A stretch of 32,295 bases of DNA from Hyphomicrobiales bacterium (GCA_900467745.1 UBQW01000053.1:1-32295), one strand, 5' to 3'; shown: positions 6,570 to 15,776, numbered from the stretch's first letter. A program made the numbers and translations. Notes: generated by a model not told the origin, from the letters alone.

Positions 6570-6841
6570 CATCCTCCAACCGATCCCGCACGGCGTCGAC
6601 CGTTTCGATCCATTGAACATCGCAGCCTTCGGCATCTCCTTCGCCCAGAAGGACACCAGCCACCAGCGGGCCTCCTCAGCGATCTGGAGTTCCTCGGCGT
6701 CGCTGTGAACAACCAGAACCTGCTGAGTGGGCGCGATATTGAAGCGGGCAGCGGTGTTCCGACCGCGCTCTGAATCCGCGGGAGGTCATAGAGATCGATA
6801 AACGCCGACCACTCATGTTCGAACGTGAATCTTCCGCACAT
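6570..6841 (-). pseudogene. SRAP-domain (HMCES/YedK-type) gene, frameshifted and truncated
   Basis: The gene starts with MCGRFTFEHEWSAF. Cys2, exposed once Met1 is removed, is the catalytic residue with which SRAP proteins trap abasic sites in single-stranded DNA. Near 6750 the frame breaks: the next frame gives ARFNIAPTQQVLVVHSDAEE and later ARWWLVSFWAKEMPKAAMFN, the expected SRAP core (N-APTQ, then RWWLVP-WAKE, then FNAR-E). A second break near 6610 moves it to another frame, readable as SIETVDAVRDRLED. After that the homology ends, where an intact protein would continue for well over 100 residues. The start lies 5 bp after the stop of the upstream gene (6847-7080), suggesting an old operon. 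Confidence 0.82.
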
Positions 6842-6846
6842 GCGCC

Positions 6847-7080
6847 TTACAATCTCCTCTTCTTCAAGATTGCAAGATCGCGCTCAAGACCGCGGTTGGC
6901 AAGCACCGAGAGCATGTGATTGTCGGCTATCTCGACCATTGCCGCGGCGACCTCCTCGGGATGCCAGCCTGCCTCTACGGCTGCCTCTACGGCTGTCGCA
7001 AAAGCGTCGTCGAGAGCTTCCTGACATCGGAGGAAGCGATCGGGGTGAGTGGGTGAGGGAGGCGAGGGTGTCTGGGTCAT
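6847..7080 (-). CDS. Small helical hypothetical protein (77 aa)
   Basis: The product (DRFLRCQEALDDAFATAVEA, then AVEAGWHPEEVAAAMVEIAD, then a C-terminal LANRGLERDLAILKKRRL) reads as three amphipathic helices and resembles small conserved proteins of Rhizobiales of unknown function. A perfect 12-base tandem duplication in the DNA encodes the AVEAAVEA stretch. No good Shine-Dalgarno precedes ATG 7080. Its stop is followed after 5 bp by the start of the SRAP pseudogene, so the two were probably co-transcribed. Confidence 0.62.
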   Translation of the reverse strand: MTQTPSPPSPTHPDRFLRCQEALDDAFATAVEAAVEAGWHPEEVAAAMVEIADNHMLSVLANRGLERDLAILKKRRL

Positions 7081-7425
7081 GCCAGCAAAATGTCGCTCGT
7101 GATTTCGCGGTCAATGCCAACACTGTTCATCGTCGTCGGGATCAGCATCAAGAGTGCTAAACGTCGATATGGACCTTCGAGCCTGAAATAGACCAACTGG
7201 TATATTCAACTTGCGGCCCAGTGCGGACCTGCGCATCCTGTGCACAGTTCCAAGCCCAGCCGAGCCGGAGGTCCATCACCATGCCGCTCGATAGAGGAAA
7301 GCAAGGCTGAGCAGATCGGCTCGATGCAGCCGGAACCTGCGTCTTCCGAACATCTCTCCGCTGTTTGGGGATAGTGCCCAAGAGGACCTCAAGCGACGCC
7401 GCGGGCGAACGAAATCTTCGATACT
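7081..7425. other. Intergenic stretch without a recognised gene
   Basis: The stretch lies between the stop of the hybrid kinase (7426) and the start of the small gene at 7080. The minus frame 7157-7381 lacks a Shine-Dalgarno and a protein-like composition. No terminator, repeat or stress-promoter pattern in a useful orientation was found. Confidence 0.35.
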
Positions 7426-10053
7426 TTACTTACCTACAATCAGTTCCTTTACCTTGCGTCCGAGCGCCTCGGCGGAGAAAGGCTTCGTCATGACGTGCAT
7501 CCCACGCTCCAAGTGACCATGGTTCAAAATCGCGTTCTCCGCATATCCGGTGACGAAGAGCACTCTCAAGTCCGGTCGAGCGACGCGAACGGCATCAGCG
7601 AGCTGTCGGCCGTTCATGCCATTGGGCAATCCCACGTCCGTTACCAACAGGTCCACGTCTGGCCGTGTATGGAGAACTTTGATCGCCGATGGACCATCCT
7701 CCGCCTCAAGCACTTCGTATCCGAGCTCCTCGAGGATTTCCACGGCAACCATCCGGACAAGAGGCTCGTCGTCGACCACCATCACCGTATCCGTACCGGC
7801 GGAGCGGGGTGCCGGCGGTGCTAGGGCAGCCTCGTCAACTTCTTCAGCCTTGGCGAGATACCGCGGCAAGTAAATGCAAATGGTCGTGCCCTTTCCGACC
7901 TCGGAGTAAATCCTTGCAGTTCCCCCTGACTGCCCCGCGAAGCCATAAACCATGCTCAAACCGAGCCCTGTACCCTGACCAGTCGGCTTGGTGGTGTAGA
8001 ACGGGTCGAAGGCTTTGGCGATGACATCGGGCGTCATGCCTGTTCCGGTATCGGTCACGCACAGCGAAACGTACTGGCCCGGCTGCATGTCCCGCTCCCT
8101 CGCGGTGCGCTCGTCAAACCAGCGATTGCCTGTCTCGATGGTCACCTTTCCTCCCTGCGGCATCGCATCGCGTGCATTGATGCACAGGTTGAGGAGGGCG
8201 TTCTCCAATTGCCCAACGTCAACAAAGGTTGTCCAGAGCCCTGCGGCCGCTACCGCATCTACTTCGACGGCTGGCCCAACGCTTCGCACGATAAGCTCCT
8301 GCATCCCTGAAACCAACCGGTTGATATCGGTGGGCTTTGGGTCGAGGGTTTGTCGGCGCGAAAATGCCAAAAGGCGCTGTGTCAGCCCAGCTGCCCGCTT
8401 TACTGCGGCTTGTGCACCCGCGAGATAGCGGTCCGTGTCGGCAATGCGTCCTTGCTCAAGTCTCGCGCCCATCAGTTCGAGACTGCCGCCGATACCTGCG
8501 AGGATGTTGTTGAAGTCGTGCGCGAGTCCACCGGTGAGCTGCCCGACGGCTTCCATCTTTTGCGAATGCCTAAGGGCTTCTTCGGCTTTTACCAGTGCGT
8601 TCGTGCGCTCTTCCACCCTGGCTTCCAATGTCGCGTTCAGTTCGGCTAGGGCCGCATTCGACTCCCGGACGTCCGCTTCGGAGCCTACGCGCTGGATGTG
8701 GGCCCAAGACCGCTCCGTGACTTCCCGGATGAGCGCAAGTTCCTCATCCGTCCAAGCGTGCGGAACCTTGTCATGGATGGCCATCAAGGCCGTGAGTTTC
8801 CCTTCGCGAACCAGGGGCATGCAGATTGTCGCGGCAATACCTATGTCCTGAAAGGTCTTGGCTTCCTCGGGGGCTAGCTCGGAAAGGTTGTCATTGACGA
8901 TCAATGGCTGCCCTCGCGAGAGGTTTGTTACGGCGAGCTGTCCGAAGTTCGCCAGGCTGTAGTGTCCGACGATGGAAGGCGATCCTTCGGCCGCCCAGTC
9001 GCCGAGAATGGTGAAGCCGTCCTCATCGTCGTCCATCTCCGCGTATGCGCAATTCGACAACGACAAATGCTCGCCCACCATCTTGGTGGTGATCGCCAAT
9101 ATCTCGTCGGCATCGCGGGCACTCACCAGTTCCTTGCCCAGGCCATCAAGAAATCTCAGCAGGGTTTCGGATTTTCGCAACGCCTCTTCGCCGCGGAGAC
9201 GTTCGGTCACGTCGATCCCGGAGACAAAGATATCTGTGACACGTCCGGTGGCGTCCTTGATCGGCTGATACACGAAGTCCAAGTATAGGTGCCGGACAGG
9301 GCCACCGGAATCATCGTCGACCGAGAACAACGCGCCCTCCGCCGAGTGCGCATCTCCAGTCCGATAAATCTCGTCGAGAATGCCGACAAAACCTTGTTGA
9401 AACGCGTCCGGCAGGGCCTCCCTCACGGGTTTGCCAACAATGTCCCGTTCGCCGACGATCTCCATGTAGGCTGGGTTTGCATACTGAAAGACATGCTCCG
9501 GACCACTCAGCATGGCCATGAAACCCGGAGCGGTTTCGAACATTTGTCGATAGCGTTCGCTCTGGGAGATCAGGTGCTGTCGACCTCGGACAGCTTCCGT
9601 CGTCTCGATCACGGTGTCGATCATCCCGCCGACGTTGCCGTTCTCGTCGCGTACCGGGCTGTAGCAGTACGTGAAGTAGGCGGTCTCGAGCTGGCCGTTG
9701 CGCGTCGTCTCAAGCGGGAAATCTTCGTAGTAGACGGGTTCGCCCGCCATGGCCCGCTCGGCGATCGGCTTCAATTCCGCCCAGTTTTCCGCCCAGGACT
9801 CGCGCAGTGGTCGGCCTAGCGCCTCTTCCTTGGCACCGAGCATGGGAAGATAGCCATCGTTGTAGATAGCGATGAGATCGGGGCCCCAGAACAGACACTG
9901 GGGAAACTTCGACGACACCATGGCGTCAACGGCGATGCGCAGCGCCGCGGACCACTGATCGATCGGTCCAAGCGCGGTCCGATCCCATGGGTAAGACCTT
10001 ATCTTCTCGGCCATGACGCCGGTGGATGACGGGAAGGCAGAGGTAAGTATCAT
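7426..10053 (-). CDS. Hybrid sensor histidine kinase (PAS-PAS-GAF-HisKA-HATPase-REC)
   Basis: The 875-residue protein is soluble, with no transmembrane segment. Residues about 15-155 form an N-terminal PAS-like domain (FWGPDLIAIYNDGYLPMLG). About 165-285 is a second PAS with a PAC end (ATGRVTDIFVSGIDVTERLR). About 295-455 is a GAF domain (CAYAEMDDDEDGFTILGDWA, then ATICMPLVREGKL), and about 460-500 a coiled coil. The phosphoacceptor is His512 in GGLAHDFNNIL. ATPase motifs are NLCINARDAMP (N box, about 622-632), DTGTGM (668-673) and GTGLGL (about 694-699). The C-terminal receiver has D761/D762, phosphoacceptor D806 and K857, all present. It should therefore relay phosphate internally, then to an unknown partner. 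The signal is unknown. ATG 10053 lacks a clear Shine-Dalgarno; ATG at residue 14 is an alternative. It is divergent from the DUF2934-receiver gene. Confidence 0.93.
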   Translation of the reverse strand: MILTSAFPSSTGVMAEKIRSYPWDRTALGPIDQWSAALRIAVDAMVSSKFPQCLFWGPDLIAIYNDGYLPMLGAKEEALGRPLRESWAENWAELKPIAERAMAGEPVYYEDFPLETTRNGQLETAYFTYCYSPVRDENGNVGGMIDTVIETTEAVRGRQHLISQSERYRQMFETAPGFMAMLSGPEHVFQYANPAYMEIVGERDIVGKPVREALPDAFQQGFVGILDEIYRTGDAHSAEGALFSVDDDSGGPVRHLYLDFVYQPIKDATGRVTDIFVSGIDVTERLRGEEALRKSETLLRFLDGLGKELVSARDADEILAITTKMVGEHLSLSNCAYAEMDDDEDGFTILGDWAAEGSPSIVGHYSLANFGQLAVTNLSRGQPLIVNDNLSELAPEEAKTFQDIGIAATICMPLVREGKLTALMAIHDKVPHAWTDEELALIREVTERSWAHIQRVGSEADVRESNAALAELNATLEARVEERTNALVKAEEALRHSQKMEAVGQLTGGLAHDFNNILAGIGGSLELMGARLEQGRIADTDRYLAGAQAAVKRAAGLTQRLLAFSRRQTLDPKPTDINRLVSGMQELIVRSVGPAVEVDAVAAAGLWTTFVDVGQLENALLNLCINARDAMPQGGKVTIETGNRWFDERTARERDMQPGQYVSLCVTDTGTGMTPDVIAKAFDPFYTTKPTGQGTGLGLSMVYGFAGQSGGTARIYSEVGKGTTICIYLPRYLAKAEEVDEAALAPPAPRSAGTDTVMVVDDEPLVRMVAVEILEELGYEVLEAEDGPSAIKVLHTRPDVDLLVTDVGLPNGMNGRQLADAVRVARPDLRVLFVTGYAENAILNHGHLERGMHVMTKPFSAEALGRKVKELIVGK

Positions 10054-10643
10054 CGGTCCATTATTCGCGTTCGTTTTTCCCTCCAGATAGGGAAATGTTA
10101 TTCATTGAAAAGGCCTTAGTCCGCAAACTGCAAAAAATATCGACTGCTTTGACGGGGTTGGAGGACCGCGTCCCGTGAGCTCTCTCAACGGCCGTCGAGG
10201 GTCGGAAAACAGGCTATTGGATTGGAATGTGGGATTACTTTGCAAAGAGGCTTGGGTCCGCTTTCACCGGGGTTGGCGCATAATGCTCGCCGGCGTTTGG
10301 CTGCGGTGCCCGAGCTTCCGCCGCGCCACTAATAAGTGCTACGGGGAAAACCGGAACAACGCCGCCGCTTTCAGGATCGACTACCAGCCTGCTTTCGAGT
10401 GAAATCGAGGGCGTCTTAAGTTGGCTTATCTGGGTTCGTCGTCGTCGTTGAGCGTTGCGCAAGCTCTGCCATTCCAAACAAGACGTACGATGCTCTGCCA
10501 AGTCGGCGCAAACGTTGCGCGCCAAAAATCGGAACGGGCGCAAATCCTGGTCAAGCAGGCGTTGTCGCTCGACCGATCGTTGGGAATCCAAAGGCTTCCG
10601 TAGAGCCAGGGATGTCGCGCAACCTTCTGTGCGTTAACGTACC
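10054..10643. other. Long divergent intergenic region
   Basis: About 690 bp separate the hybrid kinase (minus strand) from the DUF2934-receiver gene (plus strand). Open frames in both directions are short and arginine/serine-rich, without ribosome-binding sites. A GGAGGG lies 27 bases before the kinase ATG, too far to act as its Shine-Dalgarno. The stress-type promoter candidate at 10644-10668 closes the region. Nothing else is recognised; an undetected small RNA is possible. Confidence 0.35.
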
Positions 10644-10668
10644 GGAACCATCGTGCCGACGAAACATT
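10644..10668 (+). promoter_or_regulatory. Candidate EcfG/RpoE2-type stress promoter
   Basis: GGAAC at 10644-10648 is followed after 16 bases by CATT at 10665-10668, the same geometry as three other sites in the window. It lies about 75 bases upstream of the start of the DUF2934-receiver gene. Confidence 0.45.
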
Positions 10669-10742
10669 CACTGCTCGCCTTTCGATCAGTTCGCGAGGCA
10701 CCGAATCCGAGTGCGCCATGTTTCGAAATACCGGAGGCCACA

Positions 10743-11315
10743 ATGTCTGACGAACGTCACGAATGGATTAGCAAACGCGCCTATGGGCTTTGGGAGGAAA
10801 ACGGCCGTCGATGGGGTCGGGACCAGGAATATTGGCTGCGAGCCTCTTCCGAGAGAGACCATATGGAGAAGACCCGCGCGTCGCCGGATGGGCGTGAAGT
10901 GCTGGCAAGGAGGGATCGCCTCGCAGCCGGCCTCGAACCTGGTCCATCCGAGCGCGTGCCTGATCGACATCAGAAAGTTCTCATTGTCGACGACGAACCA
11001 GTATTGCGCTTTGCCGCCGTAAGCACGCTCGAGGACGCAGGGTACCTCGCGATGGAGGCCGCGAATGCATCGGAGGCGTTGATATGGCTCAGGATGCAAA
11101 AGGTGGATGCGGTGATCACCGACATAAACATGCCGGGCGAGATGGACGGACTTGGGCTCGCCGCGAAAGTTCGACAGCTCTGGCCTGAAACTCGGGTCAT
11201 TGTCACTTCTGGATTGGTGTCGTTGCGCGCTTCGGATATCGGAGAAGGTGTCAGGTTTCTGAGGAAGCCGTATGAGGAGAGCGCGCTTCTAGGAACTTTG
11301 GCAGACGCCGGTTAG
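10743..11315 (+). CDS. DUF2934-receiver fusion protein (single-domain-type response regulator)
   Basis: ATG at 10743 has GGAGG five bases upstream; the frame opens earlier but without support. Residues 3-38 (HEWISKRAYGLWEENGRRWG, then RDQEYWLRASSE) match DUF2934, a short helical motif frequent in Rhizobiales. Residues about 77-188 form a receiver domain with acidic pair D83/D84, phosphoacceptor D127 in VITDINMPGEMDG, T155 and K175 (FLRKPYEE), so it looks phosphorylatable. There is no DNA-binding or enzymatic output domain. It probably acts through protein contact or as a phosphate sink. The divergent hybrid kinase is an obvious but unproven partner. Confidence 0.88.
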   Translation: MSDERHEWISKRAYGLWEENGRRWGRDQEYWLRASSERDHMEKTRASPDGREVLARRDRLAAGLEPGPSERVPDRHQKVLIVDDEPVLRFAAVSTLEDAGYLAMEAANASEALIWLRMQKVDAVITDINMPGEMDGLGLAAKVRQLWPETRVIVTSGLVSLRASDIGEGVRFLRKPYEESALLGTLADAG

Positions 11316-11334
11316 TTCAGTTGCGGTTAAAAGG

Positions 11335-11354
11335 CGGGCAAACATTGTTGCCCG
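11335..11354 (+). terminator. Hairpin downstream of the DUF2934-receiver gene
   Basis: CGGGCAA (11335-11341) and TTGCCCG (11348-11354) form a 7-bp stem with a 6-base loop, 20 bp after the stop at 11315. The tail (TGATCTTT) is only weakly T-rich, so termination efficiency is uncertain. Confidence 0.4.
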
Positions 11355-11642
11355 TGATCTTTGAATGGGCCGAGCATCTTAACCTCGTCGCGGAAAGCAA
11401 CGACAATCGTCCTGTCGACTAAAAACATTACAATTCCCGGTTTTCATCAATTATCTCGATTGTGCGCGCACAGGTAAACGAGGCCGTCTTTCTGGTGTTC
11501 ACACCAGGCTCGCGGCGTGTCCAGGAGTGGAAGTCCGGCACGAGGGACACAGAAGATGCGTTGCACATCGCAGTATGGTGTCCGACTGCATCCTTTCGCC
11601 GCCTTAGACGTTGAGGTTGCACCCAAGCATCGCGAGGTTCAC

Positions 11643-14288
11643 ATGGCGGAAGAAAAGCTCTCCAAATACAAGGCAAAGCGGGATTTCAAGGTCACGCAGG
11701 AGCCGCATGGGGCCACCGACATCAAGCCGTCGAACAGGCTTCGGTTCATTATCCAGAAGCACGACGCCACGCGGCTTCACTACGACCTCCGTCTCGAACT
11801 TGACGGTGTCTTCAAGTCATGGGCCGTGACCAAAGGCCCGTCGCTTGATCCAAGCGACAAGAGGTTGGCTGTTGAGGTCGAAGATCATCCGCTCGACTAC
11901 GGCGATTTTGAAGGCACGATCCCTAAAGGGCAATATGGTGGTGGCACCGTAATGCTTTGGGATCGTGGCTACTGGGAACCAGAAGGCAAGAAGACCCCGC
12001 AGCAAATGCTTGAGAAAGGCGATCTCAAGTTCACCCTGGAAGGTGAAAAGCTCCACGGCAGCTTCGTTCTTGTCCGCATGGGCGGCGACCGCGACGGCGG
12101 CAACCGCGTCAACTGGCTGCTTATCAAGCACCATGACGACGATGCAGTTGACGGCGATGGCGCGGCGATCCTTGAGAAGGATACATCCGTTGCCTCCGGT
12201 CGAACGATGGAGGCAATAGCTGGCGGCAAGGGCAAGAAGCCAAAGCCTTTCATGGTTGCGGGCGAAGCAATTGGAGCGGACGCCGTATGGGACAGCAATG
12301 TCGGCCTCGCTGCCGATGAGCGGGAAGCAGCTGGGAAACCCGCCAAGGCAAAGCCGACCAAGAAGAAGCCGATTGCCAAAGTCCCGGAATTCATTCCACC
12401 ACAGCTCTGCGAGACCCTGGCTCGACCGCCGGGTGCCGACGGCTGGATTCACGAGATCAAGTTCGATGGGTACCGCATCCAGATGCGGGTTCTCGACGGT
12501 GAGGTCACCCTCAAGACCCGGAAAGGGCTGGACTGGACGGCGAAGTATCCGGCCATCGCGGCCGCAGCGTCCAACCTGCCTGATTGCATCATCGACGGTG
12601 AAATCTGCGCCTTGGACGAACACGGGGCTCCGGACTTCGCGGCTCTGCAGGCGTCACTATCTGAAAAGAAGACCGACGACCTCGTGTTTTTCGCGTTCGA
12701 CCTACTGTTCGAAGACGGCGACGATTTACGGGAGCAGCCGCTCACCGAGCGAAAGGAACGCCTTCAGGCTCTGTTGGAGGCAGGTGAAGACGAAGCTCGC
12801 CTTCGGTTCGTGGAGCATTTCGATACCGGTGGCGACGCCGTTCTCAAGTCGGCCTGCCAGCTGTCACTTGAAGGCATCGTCTCGAAGAAGGCCGACGCCC
12901 CTTACGTTTCCGGGCGAACCGACACTTGGGCAAAGTCGAAATGCAGGGCAGGGCATGAAGTCGTCATCGGGGGGTGGGCCAAAACCAATGGAAGGTTCCG
13001 CTCACTGCTCGTCGGTGTCTATCGTGGTGAAAGCTTCGTCTATGTGGGCCGCGTGGGCACTGGATATGGCGAGGCGAAGGTGAAAACGCTGCTGCCGAAG
13101 CTGGAAGAGGTGGCCGCGAAGACATCGCCGTTCACTGGCGTTGGTGCACCGAAAAAGGACCCCGATGTCGTTTGGGTCAAGCCTGAACTGGTGGCGGAAA
13201 TCGAGTTTGCCGGATGGACGGCCGATGGTCTCGTCCGCCAGGCAGCCTTCAAGGGCCTGCGGGAGGACAAACCTGCCGCCGAGGTCGAGGCTGAGAAGCC
13301 AGCCAAGCCCGAGGAGACGTTTGTCCCAGACCCGGTCGTGAAGCCGAAGCCATATAATCGGCGTTCCAATGCCAAGGCCAACGTCATGGATGTCATGATC
13401 TCCCATCCCGACAAACCGCTGTGGCCCGACGCCGGAGATGGCCAGCCCGTCACCAAGGAAGACCTGGCGCGGTATTTCGAGGCAATCGGGCCCTGGATGA
13501 TCGAACACATCAAGGGACGTCCGTCATCCGTTATACGCTGTCCGGATGGCATTGGCGGTGAGGAGTTCTTCCAGCGCCACGCGATGCAGGGCACTTCCAA
13601 TCTCCTGGAGCTTGTCACCGTCTTCGGCGACCGCAAACCGTACCTCCAGATCGACCGGATTGAGGGGTTGGTAGCGGTGGCACAAGTCGCTGCCATGGAA
13701 ATTCACCCCTGGAACTGCCAGCCCGACGAGCCGGAGGTACCTGGCCGCCTTGTCTTTGACCTGGACCCTGCGCCCGACGTGCCGTTCTCGACTGTCATCG
13801 AGGCCGCCAAGGAGATGCGTGATCGGTTGGAGGCTCTCGGGTTGACAAGCTTCTGCAAGACAACCGGGGGCAAGGGACTGCATGTCGTGACGCCTTTAAC
13901 CAGTCGGAAGACCAAGCTTGGGTGGTCGGAAGCCAAGCATTTCGCCCACGACGTCTGCAATCAGATGGCTCAGGACGCCCCTGATCAATTCCTGGTCAAG
14001 ATGTCCAAAAAGCTGCGTGAAGGCCGCATTTTCCTCGACTATCTCCGCAATGATCGAATGGCGACGGCCGTCGCTCCTTTGTCGCCTCGGGCGAGGGCCG
14101 GAGCCACCGTGTCGATGCCGATCACCTGGCGACAGGTCAGGGCTGATCTCGATCCCAAGAAGTTTACGATAAGGACGGTCCCCGCGCTCTTGGCAAAGAC
14201 ATCGGCATGGGAGGACTATTCCGACGCTGGACGTCCCCTGGGGGAGGCGATCAAGCGTCTCGCCAGGTCCATCAAGGCGGCCGCGTGA
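11643..14288 (+). CDS. ligD: DNA ligase D, multifunctional NHEJ enzyme (PE-Lig-Pol)
   Basis: The 881-residue LigD carries the three catalytic modules of bacterial end joining in the order found in Pseudomonas and rhizobia. The 3'-phosphoesterase (about 30-190) shows FIIQKHDATRLHYDLRLE, then the DHPLDYGDFEGTIPKGQYGG block with its metal-binding His/Asp. After a lysine-rich linker (about 232-248) comes the ATP-dependent ligase. Its adenylated lysine is K273 in EIKFDGYR, with EGIVSKK at 410-416 and the OB-fold to about 545. The primase-like polymerase (about 582-870) has HPDKPLWP, the metal site DLD at 706-708, and TTGGKGLHVVTPL. It trims, fills and seals ends brought together by Ku. The frame is open from a GTG at 11517, but ATG 11643 gives the family's usual N-terminus. 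It overlaps the next ligase gene as TGATG. Confidence 0.97.
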   Translation: MAEEKLSKYKAKRDFKVTQEPHGATDIKPSNRLRFIIQKHDATRLHYDLRLELDGVFKSWAVTKGPSLDPSDKRLAVEVEDHPLDYGDFEGTIPKGQYGGGTVMLWDRGYWEPEGKKTPQQMLEKGDLKFTLEGEKLHGSFVLVRMGGDRDGGNRVNWLLIKHHDDDAVDGDGAAILEKDTSVASGRTMEAIAGGKGKKPKPFMVAGEAIGADAVWDSNVGLAADEREAAGKPAKAKPTKKKPIAKVPEFIPPQLCETLARPPGADGWIHEIKFDGYRIQMRVLDGEVTLKTRKGLDWTAKYPAIAAAASNLPDCIIDGEICALDEHGAPDFAALQASLSEKKTDDLVFFAFDLLFEDGDDLREQPLTERKERLQALLEAGEDEARLRFVEHFDTGGDAVLKSACQLSLEGIVSKKADAPYVSGRTDTWAKSKCRAGHEVVIGGWAKTNGRFRSLLVGVYRGESFVYVGRVGTGYGEAKVKTLLPKLEEVAAKTSPFTGVGAPKKDPDVVWVKPELVAEIEFAGWTADGLVRQAAFKGLREDKPAAEVEAEKPAKPEETFVPDPVVKPKPYNRRSNAKANVMDVMISHPDKPLWPDAGDGQPVTKEDLARYFEAIGPWMIEHIKGRPSSVIRCPDGIGGEEFFQRHAMQGTSNLLELVTVFGDRKPYLQIDRIEGLVAVAQVAAMEIHPWNCQPDEPEVPGRLVFDLDPAPDVPFSTVIEAAKEMRDRLEALGLTSFCKTTGGKGLHVVTPLTSRKTKLGWSEAKHFAHDVCNQMAQDAPDQFLVKMSKKLREGRIFLDYLRNDRMATAVAPLSPRARAGATVSMPITWRQVRADLDPKKFTIRTVPALLAKTSAWEDYSDAGRPLGEAIKRLARSIKAAA

Positions 14289-15304
14289 TGGCCAAGAATA
14301 CCAAGTCAGCGATCACGCCATCGGAACTGTCGATCGAGACCGAGCCAATGGAGGCCAAGCTTGCGGAGACACTGCCCGAAGGGGACGGATGGTCGTACGA
14401 GCCGAAGTGGGATGGCTTTCGGTGCCTCGCCTTCAAGAACGGCCGCGAGGTCGATATTCGTGCCAAGTCTGGTAAGCCGCTTGGCCGTTATTTTCCTGAA
14501 GTCATCGCATTCCTGGCTTCGATAGATATCCAGCGGTTTGTCATCGACGGTGAGCTGGTCATCGATCTCGACGGAAAGCTTTCGTTCGATGCTCTCCAGA
14601 TGAGATTGCACCCGGCGGAGAGCCGGATCAAAAAGCTGTCGGTGGAGACGCCGGCGAGACTGGTTGCTTTCGACATGCTGATGGACCCGGCCGGCCATAT
14701 TCTGTTGGGCCAGCCTCTCTCAGAAAGGCGCGCGGCGTTGGAGACTTTCACTGAGAAGGCAGCGTGCGCGAAAATCCGGCTATCTCCGACGACCACCAAG
14801 ATAGCCGATGCCACAAAATGGCTGGCGGCCTCGGGAAGCGACACCGATGGCGTCGTTTGCAAACGACTGACAGACCCTTATCAGCCGGGCGAGCGGGCCA
14901 TGGTGAAGGTCAAACGGATCAGGACCGTCGACTGTGTGGTCGGCGGGTTCAGGTATGAAAGCGACAGCAAAATGGTCGAATCGCTGCTGCTCGGTTTGTA
15001 CAACGATGAGGGAGAGCTTGACCACGTCGGCTTCACGTCGGGAATATCGAATGCCGACCGAGCAGAGCTGACAGCGAAACTGGAAGCCCTTCAACAAGCG
15101 CCGGGTTTCACAGGTAAAGCTCCCGGTGGCCCAAGCCGCTGGAGCACGGCGCGTTCGGTGGAGTGGGTGCCGATAAAGTCAGAATTGGTCGTCGAGGTGA
15201 AGTTCGATCAGGTCACAGCTCGTCGATTTCGGCACGGGACGAGGATCGTCCGGTGGCGTCCCGACAAGAAGCCTGAGCAATGTCGCTTCGATCAAATCAT
15301 TTGA
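14288..15304 (+). CDS. ATP-dependent DNA ligase (LigC-like)
   Basis: The 338-residue protein is a second stand-alone ATP-dependent ligase, of the LigC kind. Motif I is EPKWDGFR with nucleophile K40. DGELVIDLDGKLSFDALQMR (about 103-122) covers motif III, DGVVCKR (about 195-201) motif IV, and AMVKVKR (about 212-218) motif V. The OB-fold runs from about 222 to the end (VVGGFRYESDSKMVESLLLG, then VEVKFDQVTARRFRHGTRIV). The start ATG shares its A with the stop of ligD (TGATG), so translation is probably coupled and the two enzymes made in fixed proportion. LigC-type ligases back up LigD in Ku-dependent joining or act in other repair. The earlier in-frame start at 14207 lies inside ligD and is not favoured. 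Confidence 0.95.
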   Translation: MAKNTKSAITPSELSIETEPMEAKLAETLPEGDGWSYEPKWDGFRCLAFKNGREVDIRAKSGKPLGRYFPEVIAFLASIDIQRFVIDGELVIDLDGKLSFDALQMRLHPAESRIKKLSVETPARLVAFDMLMDPAGHILLGQPLSERRAALETFTEKAACAKIRLSPTTTKIADATKWLAASGSDTDGVVCKRLTDPYQPGERAMVKVKRIRTVDCVVGGFRYESDSKMVESLLLGLYNDEGELDHVGFTSGISNADRAELTAKLEALQQAPGFTGKAPGGPSRWSTARSVEWVPIKSELVVEVKFDQVTARRFRHGTRIVRWRPDKKPEQCRFDQII

Positions 15305-15348
15305 TCGATAAACGTAACCTAGAAACAGTAAAACTGAAGGAGCAGGAA

Positions 15349-15630
15349 ATGAATACCGCGAACTTGCAGCTGGAAGGGCTCATTATGGCAGTTGCCGCTG
15401 TGTCGGAAGCCATCGTTCGCAAGGGGCTTATGACCCACGAAGAGATTGGCCAAGCCCTAGCCAGCGCCGAGAACGCAGCCTCGCGTCCTGATGGCGACGG
15501 CGTCTCTGACTCAAATCAGGCGGCAACGGTGTTTCCCATCCGCGTCTTGTCTCTCGCCAATCAAGCCAGTCAGCACGGAAGAAGTTACACGTTCGCACGG
15601 TATGCGGAACTCGTGGGCAGAATGACATGA
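15349..15630 (+). CDS. Small hypothetical protein downstream of the ligase pair (93 aa)
   Basis: ATG 15349 has AAGGAGCAGG just upstream and lies 44 bp after the ligase stop, so it is probably the third gene of the ligD operon. The N-terminal half is one long amphipathic helix region (ANLQLEGLIMAVAAVSEAIV, then RKGLMTHEEIGQALASAENA). The rest is polar and ends with SYTFARYAELVGRMT. No enzymatic motif is visible. Small proteins with a helical start of this type are common in Rhizobiales. Its position suggests, but does not show, a link to end joining. It converges with the ku genes. Confidence 0.68.
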   Translation: MNTANLQLEGLIMAVAAVSEAIVRKGLMTHEEIGQALASAENAASRPDGDGVSDSNQAATVFPIRVLSLANQASQHGRSYTFARYAELVGRMT

Positions 15631-15776
15631 TGACGACGTCGCAGGAAGAGGGCGTATTCGACCATCGGTGTGTCGTCGAAACACCCTTTGGCACATTGCC
15701 GAGACCTTTGCCCAAAGTTTCTGGATGATACCGTCGCGCGGATACCATCTGACGCCCGCCAGATAATGCGAAGCGG

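Noticed and set aside
6112..6708. 198-codon plus-strand open frame
   Set aside because: It crosses the SRAP remnant and the minus-strand small gene, and is rich in cysteine, serine and arginine as antisense frames of GC-rich genes are.
6964..6999. Tandem 12-base repeat as a possible CRISPR or regulatory repeat
   Set aside because: It is a two-copy duplication inside a coding frame (AVEAAVEA); no spaced repeats occur anywhere in the window.
7157..7381. 74-codon minus-strand frame in the gap after the hybrid kinase
   Set aside because: No ribosome-binding site and unnatural composition.
10327..10560. Two other GGAAC sequences in the kinase upstream region
   Set aside because: Neither is followed by TT at the right spacing.
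11817..12623. 268-codon open frame antisense to ligD
   Set aside because: It lies wholly inside the phosphoesterase and ligase modules of ligD and has no protein motif.
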